Below are positions 34,883-45,004 of a stretch of 64,000 nucleotides of DNA, piece by piece (the first letter of the stretch is position 1; each line of letters starts with the position of its first letter). The notes under the pieces were generated by a model. That model was not told where the DNA came from, did no database searches, and was given only the letters and a program-made list of their open reading frames with translations. This stretch comes from Thermothelomyces thermophilus ATCC 42464 (taxonomy: Eukaryota > Ascomycota > Sordariomycetes > Sordariales > Chaetomiaceae): contig NC_016475.1 of assembly GCF_000226095.1 (NCBI RefSeq), forward strand, positions 2,480,001 through 2,544,000. Direction: 5' to 3'. The translations under genes were made by a program, and so were the position numbers.

Positions 34883-37390
34883 GACGCTGTGATTGGGGCG
34901 CAGCATCCTCAAACCCCTCGTCTGGTTTTGCCGCCGACGGTCTCGACCTGAGAGAGAGAGAGGAGTGGCGATCTTGATGCAAGCATCTGCCGCTCCTGCG
35001 TCCTTCTGCGTCGGCTCGCCTTGCCGTTCCGGAGCCGTCCCGGATAGTGGGAAGACGCCTCATCGTTCCAGTCCGATCCGCACCACGGGACTTCTTGTGC
35101 CAATGGACCGAGTGCACTGCGTTCGAGTCATGTGTGTTTCACGAAACGCCCCCGCGTTACCTCAAGCGGTCTATCCTCTCTTGCCGATTGGTTACGGGTC
35201 AACCTTCTGGAAGCAGCACGACACAAGCAAGGTGGCAGAGGAGGAACAAAACAGCTACTATAACACGTTATTATGGACTGCAGTACCTACATACAAGATG
35301 GGACGAACTCTGTCGATTCGGCCAGCAAACCATCCACGTCTACCTACCAGCCTACCTATGCACCAGGAGGAGCGCCCTGATACGCGTACATAGTGAGGAT
35401 TCGCGACTAAGCCTAAGCAAGCAGGCAAGCAAACGGGAGCGAGGCCTCTCAGCCACCTCCAAATGACGTCGATCCTGTCATACATAACCAACACACGGCC
35501 CGGGCATTTAACCAAGTGGTACGGAGGCAACTTGCTTGCTCAACAAATGCTCCGTATCACCGCTGTTAAGAAGACACCGGCTCAAGGTTATCCCAGCGTC
35601 CCTGTGGCTGAGCCCGAGATGAAATGTCTCAGTTCCCCAAACAAAACGGGGACGGCTCGTTAGCTAGTAGTGCGTTTGCTTTGCGCATGACAGTCCAGAA
35701 CAACAAGGCATTTTTCTGCTGCTGGGCAACATGCGCTTTCCATTGCTACACAGCATGCACGGGATATTCTACCATCCGGACGCAGAATGTATGTACTGTA
35801 CAGTATCGCCCACCCTCCCAGTGCTCATCGCGGGCTGAGCCTCGTCTTTTGCATCCTCGTCTTCCGGGCGATCAAGATCGCTCGGCTAAATCTCATGGTA
35901 TATGTACAATACTGTACGTCTGTTCAAATGACGGCCCTCAAGTTATTCGGGCAGCAGTTCCCTCCTGCGGCATGAAGTCCGGAGTCCTGAAGAACGCATT
36001 CTTTTCATCTTCTGGCACAAGAGACTAGTACATACACGGCTCGTACTGCAGACTCAATGCCACACCCACGAAGGGAGAGCACAAGTCACAAACTACAACA
36101 ATGGACGACCAGCCCAGGCCCAGGTCGGCTGCTGGCGAGTATGTAATCCGTATGTACCCCAGCCCTCGGAGATGCTCATACATGCAGACTACAATCATAC
36201 TGTGTAGTTGTTTATTGCCAAGAGACAATGTCTCATTCCCTCCATTCCGGGAAAGCACTAAACGACAACAGCGTTCAACAACATGACGACAACCCCGCTC
36301 TCATTACGAGTGAGGGAAGGGAGAGGGGGGGAAAAGCGCTCACCAGGCCGTTCTCGTCTGTTGGGCCCGCTGGTAGCTTGTGTATGGATCACAACATGAG
36401 CCAACACCGTCTCCCCGCCCGGAGTGAGGCAGTGCAAAGGGACGGAATGTTGTGCGGAGCCCGGGCAAGGACTCTTTCCGATAGTCACCGTGTCTTGGCG
36501 CCACTCAAATCCGGCCAAATCTTGCTGTGCCGGACAGACGGTGGACCGAATAGAGTACTAGTAACCGCTTGGTAATGTGCTGGCGTGAGGATGGGGTGTG
36601 GTTTGAATCATATCTCCCGTACTGTCGGTGGGCAGTCTTCTTTTTGTGTTTTTATTTCTCTTTTGTTGTTTTTTTCTTCTTTTCTGGGGTCTGGAAATGA
36701 CGCCGAGGGACTGGGCGTTCTGGGCATTTTGCCCTTGCATTTTGCCCTCGTGAGACTCGACCAAGAAAGACTAAGACCGGCGGCGGCCGGTAGACAAAGT
36801 CGGGAGAGGTGACTGCCAGGGAAGTAATACTGCAGCCGTATCTGGTAATGTAGCTGAATCTTGGACGACGAAAGACTGGTTATGGTTAGCGAAAAGGGAA
36901 CTGAATAACGAAACGGTGATGTGATGCATTGGTGTGAGTCTGCAACGAGCCCGAGCCCAAACTCTCTTGCCGTGTGTTGTTTAAACACGTGCGCGAGAGA
37001 CAGCAAACCCCTGAGGTCAACCAGTTCACAATACGGATGTGCTTGGATAGTTACTCCCCGACACTAGAATCCTTTCGGCTGGCGAACCGGAGCTAGTGTA
37101 GTTATCGCAACGTCACCGCAGCGTGAAGACCACGTCGCTCCCCTCGGCCTCCGTGTGAGAGGCACATTCCTCTCCCCATCCGAAGGGACCCAGCGTTTGC
37201 TTGATCCGGCAACCCAACTCTGTCTAAGCCCCATTGCCACGACTGCCTTCCTGCAGCGTCGATCCAACCACACCGCTCAGTGCGTAATCCGGGAGATATG
37301 TATGCAAATACGTAATGTATGTATGAACATGCATACCTACAAATTACGTACTTGGTCTCCCCCCCTCTTACCCTGCCCACTTAGGCAGGA

Positions 37391-37435
37391 ACACACACAC
37401 ACACAGAGAGGGAGAGAGAGAGGGAGGGAGAGAGA
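37391..37435 (+). repeat. CA then GA dinucleotide tract
   Basis: A short ACACAC run passes directly into GAGAGGGAGAGA-type purine repeat, about 70 nt before the 3' end of the Pby1-like gene. Confidence 0.9.
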
Positions 37436-37506
37436 AAAACCCACATTGTATCCATGTACTTACACGCCCTATTCCGTAGCGTAATTACTCCGTAGTGGAG
37501 CTAATA

Positions 37507-40500
37507 TCACCTCTTTCCTAGATCCACCTCCCTAACCAGCACCATCCCATCATCATCATCACCGCCATCGTACGTAGCAGCAGCAGCAGCAGTAGCGGGG
37601 GGGTTCACCACAAACGGCACCACCGCGCTCCTGACCACCCCCTTCCAGAAGCCGGCGACGACCCCGGCCAGGTCGGGGCCGGTCTGGCGAAAGTCCGGGA
37701 ACGCGTTGACCTCGAGCAGCCAGGGGCGGCCCTGGGCGTCGGGGAGGAAGTCGAGCCCGTAGACCTCGAAGGCGTGCGGTGCCGGCTGGAAGTGGACGGG
37801 CATGGCGCGCGCCGCCGCCTCGAACAGGTCGCCCGTGACGGCGCAGATCTGCGCCACGATGGACGCCGACCGGTCCGGGTCCAGGGGCAGCGTGCCGAAG
37901 CGGAGGACCAGGTCTGCTGCTGCTGCTGCTGCTGACGCCGATGGTGTGCTGCCATCTTTGTGGTTTCCGGGAGCAATAGTGGTGTTGTTATTGTTGTTGT
38001 TGTTGGTGGCGGCGCTGGTTTGCAGGCAGGTGTTTGTGAGGTGGGCGTCGAGATCCGGCCCGTTTGGATCCGGGCCGGACGACCCGGGGGCTCGGTAGGG
38101 CTTGGCGGCGAACAGGGCCAGCATGTCGCGGTAGACGTAGACGCGCATGCTGCCGACGCAGAGCACGTAGACGCGGATGTGGAACTTGCGGTTGCCGAGC
38201 TCCGGCAGCAGGAGCGGGGGGTGGATGTAGGGCTGCGCGACAAAGTGGCGGAGGTGCGAGGTCATGATGTGGTCTCTGTCGTCCTCGTCCTCGTCGTCGC
38301 TGCTCTCGGGCTCCCACTCGTCAAAAATCCCCTGCAGCTGCTCCATCGTGCTGAACAGCCGGATGCCCTGGCCGCGGTCGCTCATGCTGGGCTTGAGGAT
38401 CCACCACTCGATGCGATCGTCCTTCTGTTCCCCTGTCTCGGCAGTGGTAGTATTGGTAATAGTAGTGGCAGTACCAGCGGTAGCTGCTGCTGCGGTCGGT
38501 ACGGTGCTGTCATCCCCGCGCTCCGCCACGCTCTCGGCGACGTCATCTCCACCGCTGCCCGCGCATCCGAGCGCTGCAGCGTTCCGTTCCAAGCTCTCGC
38601 GGAGGTCAAACGCCTCCACCAGGGCGTCGTCCAAGAACTCGGCATAGTCCACCTCGAAGGCCTCGCTGCGCTTGACGTGCGTCTTGAGCACCGAGTCCGG
38701 GTGCTTCGCCACCCAATTGTCCACGGTTGCCGAGAGGAAGTGCTTCCGGATGAGCGCCTTGCGGATCATGTAGCTGTTGACGAGGCATGTGTCCGGGTGG
38801 GTCGAGGCGTAGTCGAAGTCGATGCTCTCGTAAGGCATGATCTGGAGCACCTTGGCGTCGCGGGTCGGGATCAGGTCGCCGAGCCTAATCTCCGGAGCCG
38901 ACTTGGACCACGACGATGGCGGCCTGACGAGGGTGTAACTCTCGGGCGGCAGGAGAGACTTGACGGCCGACAGGATCAGGGGCTGGACATATTCATCGTC
39001 ATAGTCGATCAGGGCGTAGACCCGAGGCTGGGTGGCTGCTTGCGTCCTGACCGGAAGGTGGTCCTGAGCTGGATGAGCCGAGGTGGCTTCCTCTAGCTTT
39101 GGCACGACTCCGAAAGTCGAGCGCCTGGAAACTCCCCTGGGGAAAGAGACGAGATGGTAAGAAGATGGTTCCTCCTGGCTGCGACAGTTACGCGCAGCAA
39201 GGAAGGCTGACAGAGCGGACGGAGGGCCAAGCCAACGCAGGAAGAGTTTCTTTCGTCTATTCAGAGATCGTCTGCTCTATCCTCTCTCTACCTTGGTGAA
39301 CCCGCAACGTATTCACGGCTGCATTACTCCGTCCGTCCCGCACCAAGAGATCCTTGGAATTCAACCAAGGGAAGGGGGGAGGGGGGAAAACATTCATCGA
39401 TTACTTACAACTGCAGTTCCTTGCCATGCAATTCCGTGGCAGCCTGGAAGAAGTTGGCCTTGAGGGGCGTAACACTGAACTAACGGTCAGCCTTCGTAAG
39501 TTCGTCTCGGAAAATAGAGAGAGAGGTATCACTGCACGCACTCACCTCGTATGCCCCTCTTTGACCGCCCACCCATCGTTCCCCGGCGGCGCCTCGTCCA
39601 CGCTCTTGTACACGTCGGCGAACCGCGGCGACCACTTGAAGTGCTTGTGGGTATGGCAGGCGGCCCTGCAGCCGCCGCCGCCGCCGCCGCCACCGGCACC
39701 GCCGGGGCCGTCCAGGTTGTCCTCCTCGACCTGGCCCTCGTCCTCCCGGATCCGCTCCTCGTCCTCGTCCTCCCCGTCGACGCTCCCGTCCACCTCGGTG
39801 AAGCAGCTCCCCGAGCCCCAGTAGTTCTGCAGCATGGGCGTGAACAGCACCTTGCCCTCCTCGAGCCCCTCGAGCAGGGGCACGTTGACGCTGTAGAGGT
39901 CGACGCTGCCGTCGTCGGGCCAGTCGCGGACCAGGGCCTCGATGACGCGGACGCTCTGGCGGCTCGCCTTCTCGATGATGGACGTGTCGTGGTTGCGCGT
40001 GAAGAAGGCATAGCTCAGGGCGACGGCGCGGTGGCGGCACACGGCGGCCTCGAGGGCGCCGCCCAGGGTGCCGCTGCTGAGGGCGAAGACGGCCGTCGTG
40101 TTGCGCCCGTAGTTGGGCCCGCTGACCACCAGGTCGACCGGCCCCCGGTCGCGGAAGAAGTGGTACAGGCCGATCTGGACGCACGAGGCCGGGGTGCCAT
40201 CCACGAGGATCCATTCTTCGGTCCCGGGCCGAGTGCTGGGGCGGGCGTGCGTTGTGCCATGGCGGGGCGGCTGTTGTAGTTTCCCCTGCTGTCCTTGTTT
40301 TTGTTCTGGGGTGTTGTTGGTGTTGTTGGTGTTGTTGGTGTTGTTGTTGGTGGTGGTAGTGGTGGTGGTGGTGATGGTTGCGGACTCGCCCTCCTCGTCG
40401 TCCTCATGCATCAAGCCGGCAGCTGGCGCCGAGGGAGGCGGCGGGCGGTAGTAGAGCGGCTTGACGGTCTGGCCGATGATGTGCGCCTTGCCGATCCAGG

Positions 40501-40630
40501 AGCGTTGCGTGTGCGGCAGGCAGACCGACACGGTGTGGCCATGGGCCTGAAGCTCCCGGACGAGTGAGTGGACATATGGAGACGAATGGGGCGACGGCGG
40601 CCCGTCGTCATTGACCACGAGGATGTGCAT
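37507..40630 (-). CDS. PBY1: SurE phosphatase-tubulin tyrosine ligase fusion, Pby1-like
   Basis: Exons 40630-39546, 39474-39409 and 39136-37507 (minus strand) join in phase to 926 residues. The first half is a SurE-type nucleotidase/phosphatase: ILVVNDDG at the start, TQRSWIGKAH, VSGPNYGRN, and a C-terminal VTPLKANF partly supplied by the 66-nt middle exon. The second half is a tubulin-tyrosine-ligase ATP-grasp domain: WWILKPSMSDRGQG (about 628-641), KFHIRVYVLCVG, and the metal-binding LLEVNAFPDF near 870. Yeast Pby1, linked to P-bodies and mRNA decapping, has the same two-domain order. The ligase part has no ATG at its apparent start, which supports one gene rather than two. Low-complexity inserts (Asn/Thr, Asp/Glu, Ala runs) lengthen it beyond yeast Pby1 (753). 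The substrate is unknown. Confidence 0.92.
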
Positions 40631-41683
40631 TTTTTCCCTTCTTTCTTTTCTTCCTTTTTTCTCTTTTCTCTTTTGTTCCTTTTCTGACCCTCAACGAGAT
40701 GCTTCCCTATCTTATGTTCCAGGTCCAGGCTTGAAAGAAAGATCCGGAGATAGGAATGGAAATGAAATAACCAAGAAAGAAGCACCCTGTAGGCGAGTTG
40801 GGCAGCAGCAAGAAAAGAGGGGGAGGGGATACGAAACGAGCTAAGGCACGATTCGAGTAAGGATGAAAAGCGGTTTGGGTCAGAACGCGTGCAGGAGCAT
40901 AACACAAGTTGCCCCTCTATTGACGTTTGGGTTTTCCCATGTGGGAGGTGGGGTCCCTACACTAGCCCACCTGCCTTACCTACTCGTACCTGAGTCTGGC
41001 CCGAACAAAGCGGGGACTTTGACTGGAGACGATCGCGAAGGCGTCAAGCAAAGGAAACACTTGACAAAGGAAACAGAAAATGCGTGGGCAAGATCGGAGA
41101 CTTGTCACATTCAAGAGGAGAGAGGGAGAGAGAGAGAGAGAGATAGAGATAAACCCTATCATGACCTCACTGTTTCTGTATTAGGTTTTTGATGCCCCAC
41201 ACAGCTTGCGTATAAGCTGCGGCACCGCGAGATGGCTAAATACTGTTTATGTTTATCGATGACGATCTGATCGCTCTAACCCTTCCCGTACCTACCTACC
41301 ATACCCATTCTCCCAAACTCTGAACAGACAAAGTCGTGATCTACCCCAGTCGTCGTTGAACACAAGATCCCCCTTTCCTTGTCCAAGCTCGCCCTTCCTT
41401 GGGGCTGCTGATACTAGCCCTGAAAAATGGCCGCGGAGAGTGATAACCGAGAGAGTAGAAGAAAGAAAAACAGAACAAGAAAAAGAAGGTTCCTAGATGA
41501 GCAGCAGCCGTGATCCCCTTTACCCAGCGACAAACCCGTTCACCGCAGGATTTCAATGTCAACCCAACAACTGTGCCGAAGATATCAAGACTGATCCCGT
41601 GAAAGTCAAGGCGGGCCACGCCTTATTCCATGATGCAATTGGCCAAGTACAAATACACATCCAAACGCACGCGCATAAGCAGC
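40631..41683. other. Intergenic region upstream of the Pby1-like gene
   Basis: This 1.05-kb interval has a CT-rich leader just before the Pby1-like start (on its sense strand), a GA tract at 41118-41148 and an ACGCGT near 40886. No gene is seen. Confidence 0.55.
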
Positions 41684-43127
41684 TCAGGCCCTGGTACGCT
41701 TGGGTGCGGTCGTGGAGAGGTCGTCACCTGAGCGCTTATGGCCGGTAGTCTGGGAGCCGCCCTTCACCCGGCGCCAGCTATCGAAGGGGCTGCGCTTAGC
41801 AGGCGGCTTCGGCGGCTTGGGCGTCAGCTCGGCGGCCTTCTTAGTCCCAGACCGCGTGGTGCGCGCCGTTGTCGGGGGTGACGCGGGCGCGTATCGAGGC
41901 GCCGCAGGGGTGGCGGGCGCCTCATCGATCATGTCTCCCGGAGTCTCCGGCTTGTCCGCCTCGAGGCCGGCCAACACGTGCTCCTCGATATCGGTGGCTG
42001 CCTCCTCGTCCTCGTTGGCTACCTTGGCCGGCTCGTCCGACTTGTCCGTGGGGAACAGCAGACGGGGCTTGATCGAAGACCGGGTAAAGTGCCGCTTGGT
42101 GGGGGATTCCACGGCGCTCTCCAGGCCACCGTCGCCCTCGTCCAGGCCCTCGCGGGTGCTGCGCTCGTCCATGTCGGTGAACTTGCGGAATTGCTTCTTG
42201 CCACGGCTATACAAACATGTCAGTACCAAGGAAGGTAAGGAAACTGCAGGGGGAGAAGAGGGGGCGGGGGGGCGGGGGGAATAGAATCACGTACAAGACA
42301 ATCAGCATGCCGTCTTCGCGGCGGACGGCCTCGTCAATCGATACCTTGCCCTCCCCAGGGATGGTCACGGTGTTCCGCTTGCTTCGGCGCCTCGGCGGTT
42401 CGGGAGGCGCAGGGGGTTTCTGTGGGCTGACGTAGAACGGGTTGTCGGCGCTGTCGTCGACCTCGGGAATGCGCTCGTGGGAATCGGTGAAGATCTCGAA
42501 AGAGGTCTCGGCGAGTTCGCCGCTGTAGAAGCTGTCGGGGTTGTTGTGTGTTTCCGTGCGCGCCTTCCTCGGGCTCGCCATGATGTCCTCTTCGTCGGTG
42601 TGGAAGAGGTTGCGCGCGACCGACTTGACTTTGGCCTTGACCTTGTCGTTAGGCGGTTTCTGAGGCGTTTTGGCGGGCGTTATGAGCATTCCAGCACCGG
42701 CCGTGGCGCCCCTGCGAGCGGAAAGCGACTCTGACTTGGGCGCAGGCGACAATCCTAGCGCGACCGCCGCGTGCGCGGTTCCCTCGGCGGTGAGAGTGCC
42801 CGACGCCCTGCGGGACGGGTCGATGGGAGGCATGCGCTTCTTCTGCGGCGACAGAGCAGGTGTCGCCATGTTGGGAATGAATGGTTTTTTTGTCGACTTG
42901 GGCGAAGCCAGTGAGCTTTCGTTGTTTTGACGCGAGGAACAGAGTCGCGAAGGCGGGGGGGATGGCGTTCTGTTTGCGGCCCGCTGCGCAATGCGCTTCG
43001 ATTTGCGGGGAGAGTAAGGCTCATAAGAATCAGAGAAGCCGTGTTGGGGCGCTGGTGGTGTTCGGATTCTCGAGGTCGGCCCCGGCGAAGGGGTCGATGG
43101 AACTAGCGGTTCCATGGTGTCCGCCAT
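41684..43127 (-). CDS. Unidentified Ser/Pro-rich, CDK-site-rich nuclear-type protein
   Basis: Exons 43127-42295 and 42206-41684 (minus strand) give 451 residues. I do not recognise a named domain. The protein is basic and rich in SP and TP sites (for example SPRKSKR, LITPAKTPQK, MASPRKAR, VSPQKPP), many matching the CDK consensus S/T-P-x-K/R. Better conserved-looking segments are SVARNLFHTDEED, SFEIFTDSHERIPEVDDSAD, and DGMLIVFRGKKQFRKFTD, which the splice junction joins cleanly. Short basic runs at the C-terminus (KRSPFDSWRRVK, PKRTRA) suggest nuclear location. Sharing a divergent promoter with DUO1 and having many CDK sites suggests a cell-cycle role, but that is inference. A second ATG four codons downstream could also be used. 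Confidence 0.8.
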
Positions 43128-43673
43128 TTCTAGCGGCAGCCCAGCTAGGGGATGATGCTTCTTTCACCCGAATGGCAATGCCACAATAAAGCGCGTCAAA
43201 GGAGGAAACTTGAGGAGCGACCCAAAAAAATCTTTGTAGAGAGTTTGCAGAGTGCGAGGTAAGTTGTTGCGTGCTTGGGAGAGCCGGATGGGATCAGGCG
43301 TCACCTGATTTCTGCGGAGCGGTGACTCTGGGGGCAACAAAACAACAAATCGCGCACCAGCCAATTCACAATAACAAGGCACCTAGGGCAACAATAAGAT
43401 ATGCTGGGGACCCTGGTGGCGGTGGTGGAAATGGAAGCGATTTGTTTAATTCGAGAATGTAAAGTGTGGAAAAGGGTATGCGTGCGTGGTTGGATTCGCA
43501 ACGGGAATGTGGAGGAGAAATGGAGGCGAGGAAGGGGCTGGGAACTCTCTGCCGATGCTTTCAAGGGAGCGACCAACCTCCTATTGGACTCCAGCCCCCT
43601 GGCCCGTCGTTTAAATGGGCTCGACGCCAAAACGCGAAACCACCACCACCCCACAATTCGCACAATTCGCGAG

Positions 43674-43679
43674 ACGCGT
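43674..43679. promoter_or_regulatory. MluI cell-cycle box ACGCGT
   Basis: The palindromic hexamer lies 272 nt before the DUO1 start and about 550 nt before the other gene's start. ACGCGT is the MBF binding core in yeasts. The same hexamer also occurs in several coding regions of this window, so a single copy is weak evidence. Confidence 0.4.
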
Positions 43680-43871
43680 CGCTAGCCTGCAGACCCCTGT
43701 CAGTAACCCCTCCCCCTCCAATCCGGATCCAACAGCGCATCTGCTGCACGATGCAAAAGTCAACAAAGCAACGTCATCTCGACACTGCATCGTCCAACGG
43801 AGCCCTGGTGCCAGAGGGCCCCCGGTTTATGCACAACGTGGCAACCGAGTTACCCAGTGTACTCTCGTACA

Positions 43872-43887
43872 TACGGATTAATCCGTA
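43872..43887. repeat. 16-nt perfect palindrome TACGGATTAATCCGTA
   Basis: It is made of two overlapping inverted copies of the dispersed 9-mer TACGGATTA and is centred about 70 nt before the DUO1 start codon. Confidence 0.9.
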
Positions 43888-43951
43888 CACTTTTTTTTTG
43901 GGAGTGAAAGCAACTGAAACATTTTGACATCCGGGAACTCCACAGCCCGTC

Positions 43952-44782
43952 ATGGCCGACAAGCTCGACAAGCTCGACAGCTCCGACCATGAGGAGGAAG
44001 AAGACCTTTTCGCATCGCCGCCCAACCGGGAGCGGGGTCGATCAAAGGCGACTGCCAACCAGAGCGCGGTGTTTGATACCGACGAATCCCGCGAGGCGGC
44101 TCTGCGCAAGGAGTTGGAAGGGGTCAGGAAGATCAACGAGGTGATCGAGGGCGTCATTGGCACTCTCGAGAGGGCCAGGGGGAACATGAACGTATGTCGA
44201 GGCTTGGGGTCTTCCCCCATCCCTACGATCCGTGGGACGCGCGTTGCATTCTGAATTAGCTATGGCTGACCGGTCACGGATTTGCAGACCGTTTCTAAGA
44301 CGGTAGACAATGCCTCGACGTTGCTGAACACCTGGACACGGATCCTCTCTCAGACCGAACACAACCAGCGGCTGATCCTCAACCCGGAGTGGAAGGGCGC
44401 AACTCATGACATCACCGAGATGGAGAACGAGGCACAGAGGAAGCAGCAGGAGGCGGAGAGGCGGGCGGCCGAAGCCGAGCAGCGGCGCGAGGAAGCACGG
44501 AGGAGGGCCGAAGAGGAGGAGAGGCGGAGGGCAGCGGGTACGGCGACGTCGTCGACTACTTGGGGAGTCGGCCGCGGCGTCACGAGGGGGAGGGTCAGGG
44601 GGCTGACGCGCGGGGTGACGAGAGGCGGCACCACCACCTCGTCCTCCTCGTCGTCGTCGCTGCCCACGGCTTACGGCGCAGACACCACGTCGAGCAGCAT
44701 CGCAAGCTCGAGGACCACGTCGGGAATGGCGAGGGGAGGGTTCGGCTACACGAGGGGAGTGCGGTCAAGGGGAGTGAGATGA
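43952..44782 (+). CDS. DUO1: DASH/Dam1 complex subunit Duo1
   Basis: Exons 43952-44191 and 44288-44782 give 244 residues. Duo1 is part of the fungal DASH ring that couples kinetochores to spindle microtubules. The acidic N-terminus is followed by the conserved helical region: REAALRKELEGVRKINEVIE, then across the intron NTVSKTVDNASTLLNTW and RILSQTEHNQRLIL. A charged coiled coil rich in Glu/Arg/Ala (about 150-190) and a disordered Arg-Gly/Ser/Thr tail finish the protein. The phase-0 intron of 96 nt is supported by the continuity of this region. It converges with the RNase H2B gene, 222 nt away. Confidence 0.93.
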
Positions 44783-45004
44783 GCACGCCTGCCGTCGCTC
44801 TGGGGCTGAAATGATGTCTTTTTATGGACCCCATGCCTTTAAGTGGCGTGACAAAGTCGGTCCGGTCCGGTCCGGTCCTGAACGCCTGTCCCATACCATC
44901 CACCCAGAACGGGGGCCATTACAGATAGATGCTTTTGCGGCCCGAATGTGACCGCCCGCCAACAACAACAACAACAACAACAAAAGATACCCAAGGAAAA
45001 GAAA

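Larger units (their letters stand above)
32146..37506. other. Large gene-poor intergenic region (5.4 kb)
   Basis: No convincing gene, tRNA or transposon is seen. The first few hundred bases should hold the Ca2+-ATPase promoter and leader. The rest is less GC-rich than the flanks and carries TACTCCGTA at 33257, 33915, 34105 and 37486, TACGGATTA at 33540, 33799 and 36144 (last one inverted), a TGTA-rich tract (34822-34882), a poly-T run (33868-33889) and a CA/GA tract (37391-37435). Many short frames exist, but none shows consistent composition. Confidence 0.6.
43128..43951. promoter_or_regulatory. Divergent promoter of the CDK-site-rich gene and DUO1
   Basis: This 824-bp interval contains ACGCGT (43674-43679), AACGCGAAA at about 43631-43639 (also MBF/SBF-like) and a perfect palindrome 65 nt before the DUO1 ATG. 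The pairing of two genes that look cell-cycle related is consistent with shared G1/S-type control, which is inference. Confidence 0.6.

Noticed and set aside
32146-37506. Degraded transposon or virus-like element in the gene desert
   Set aside because: No terminal repeats, target-site duplications or element-type protein similarity could be seen by eye.
37960-39096. 378-codon plus-strand open frame
   Set aside because: It is a shadow of the ligase half of the Pby1-like gene on the opposite strand.
37507-39105. Stand-alone tubulin-tyrosine-ligase gene starting at 39105
   Set aside because: The codon there is GTG, not ATG, and a phase-correct junction links this exon to the SurE exons.
39551-40279. 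242-codon plus-strand frame and overlapping frames over the SurE exon
   Set aside because: The SurE motifs and splice phases on the minus strand explain the region.
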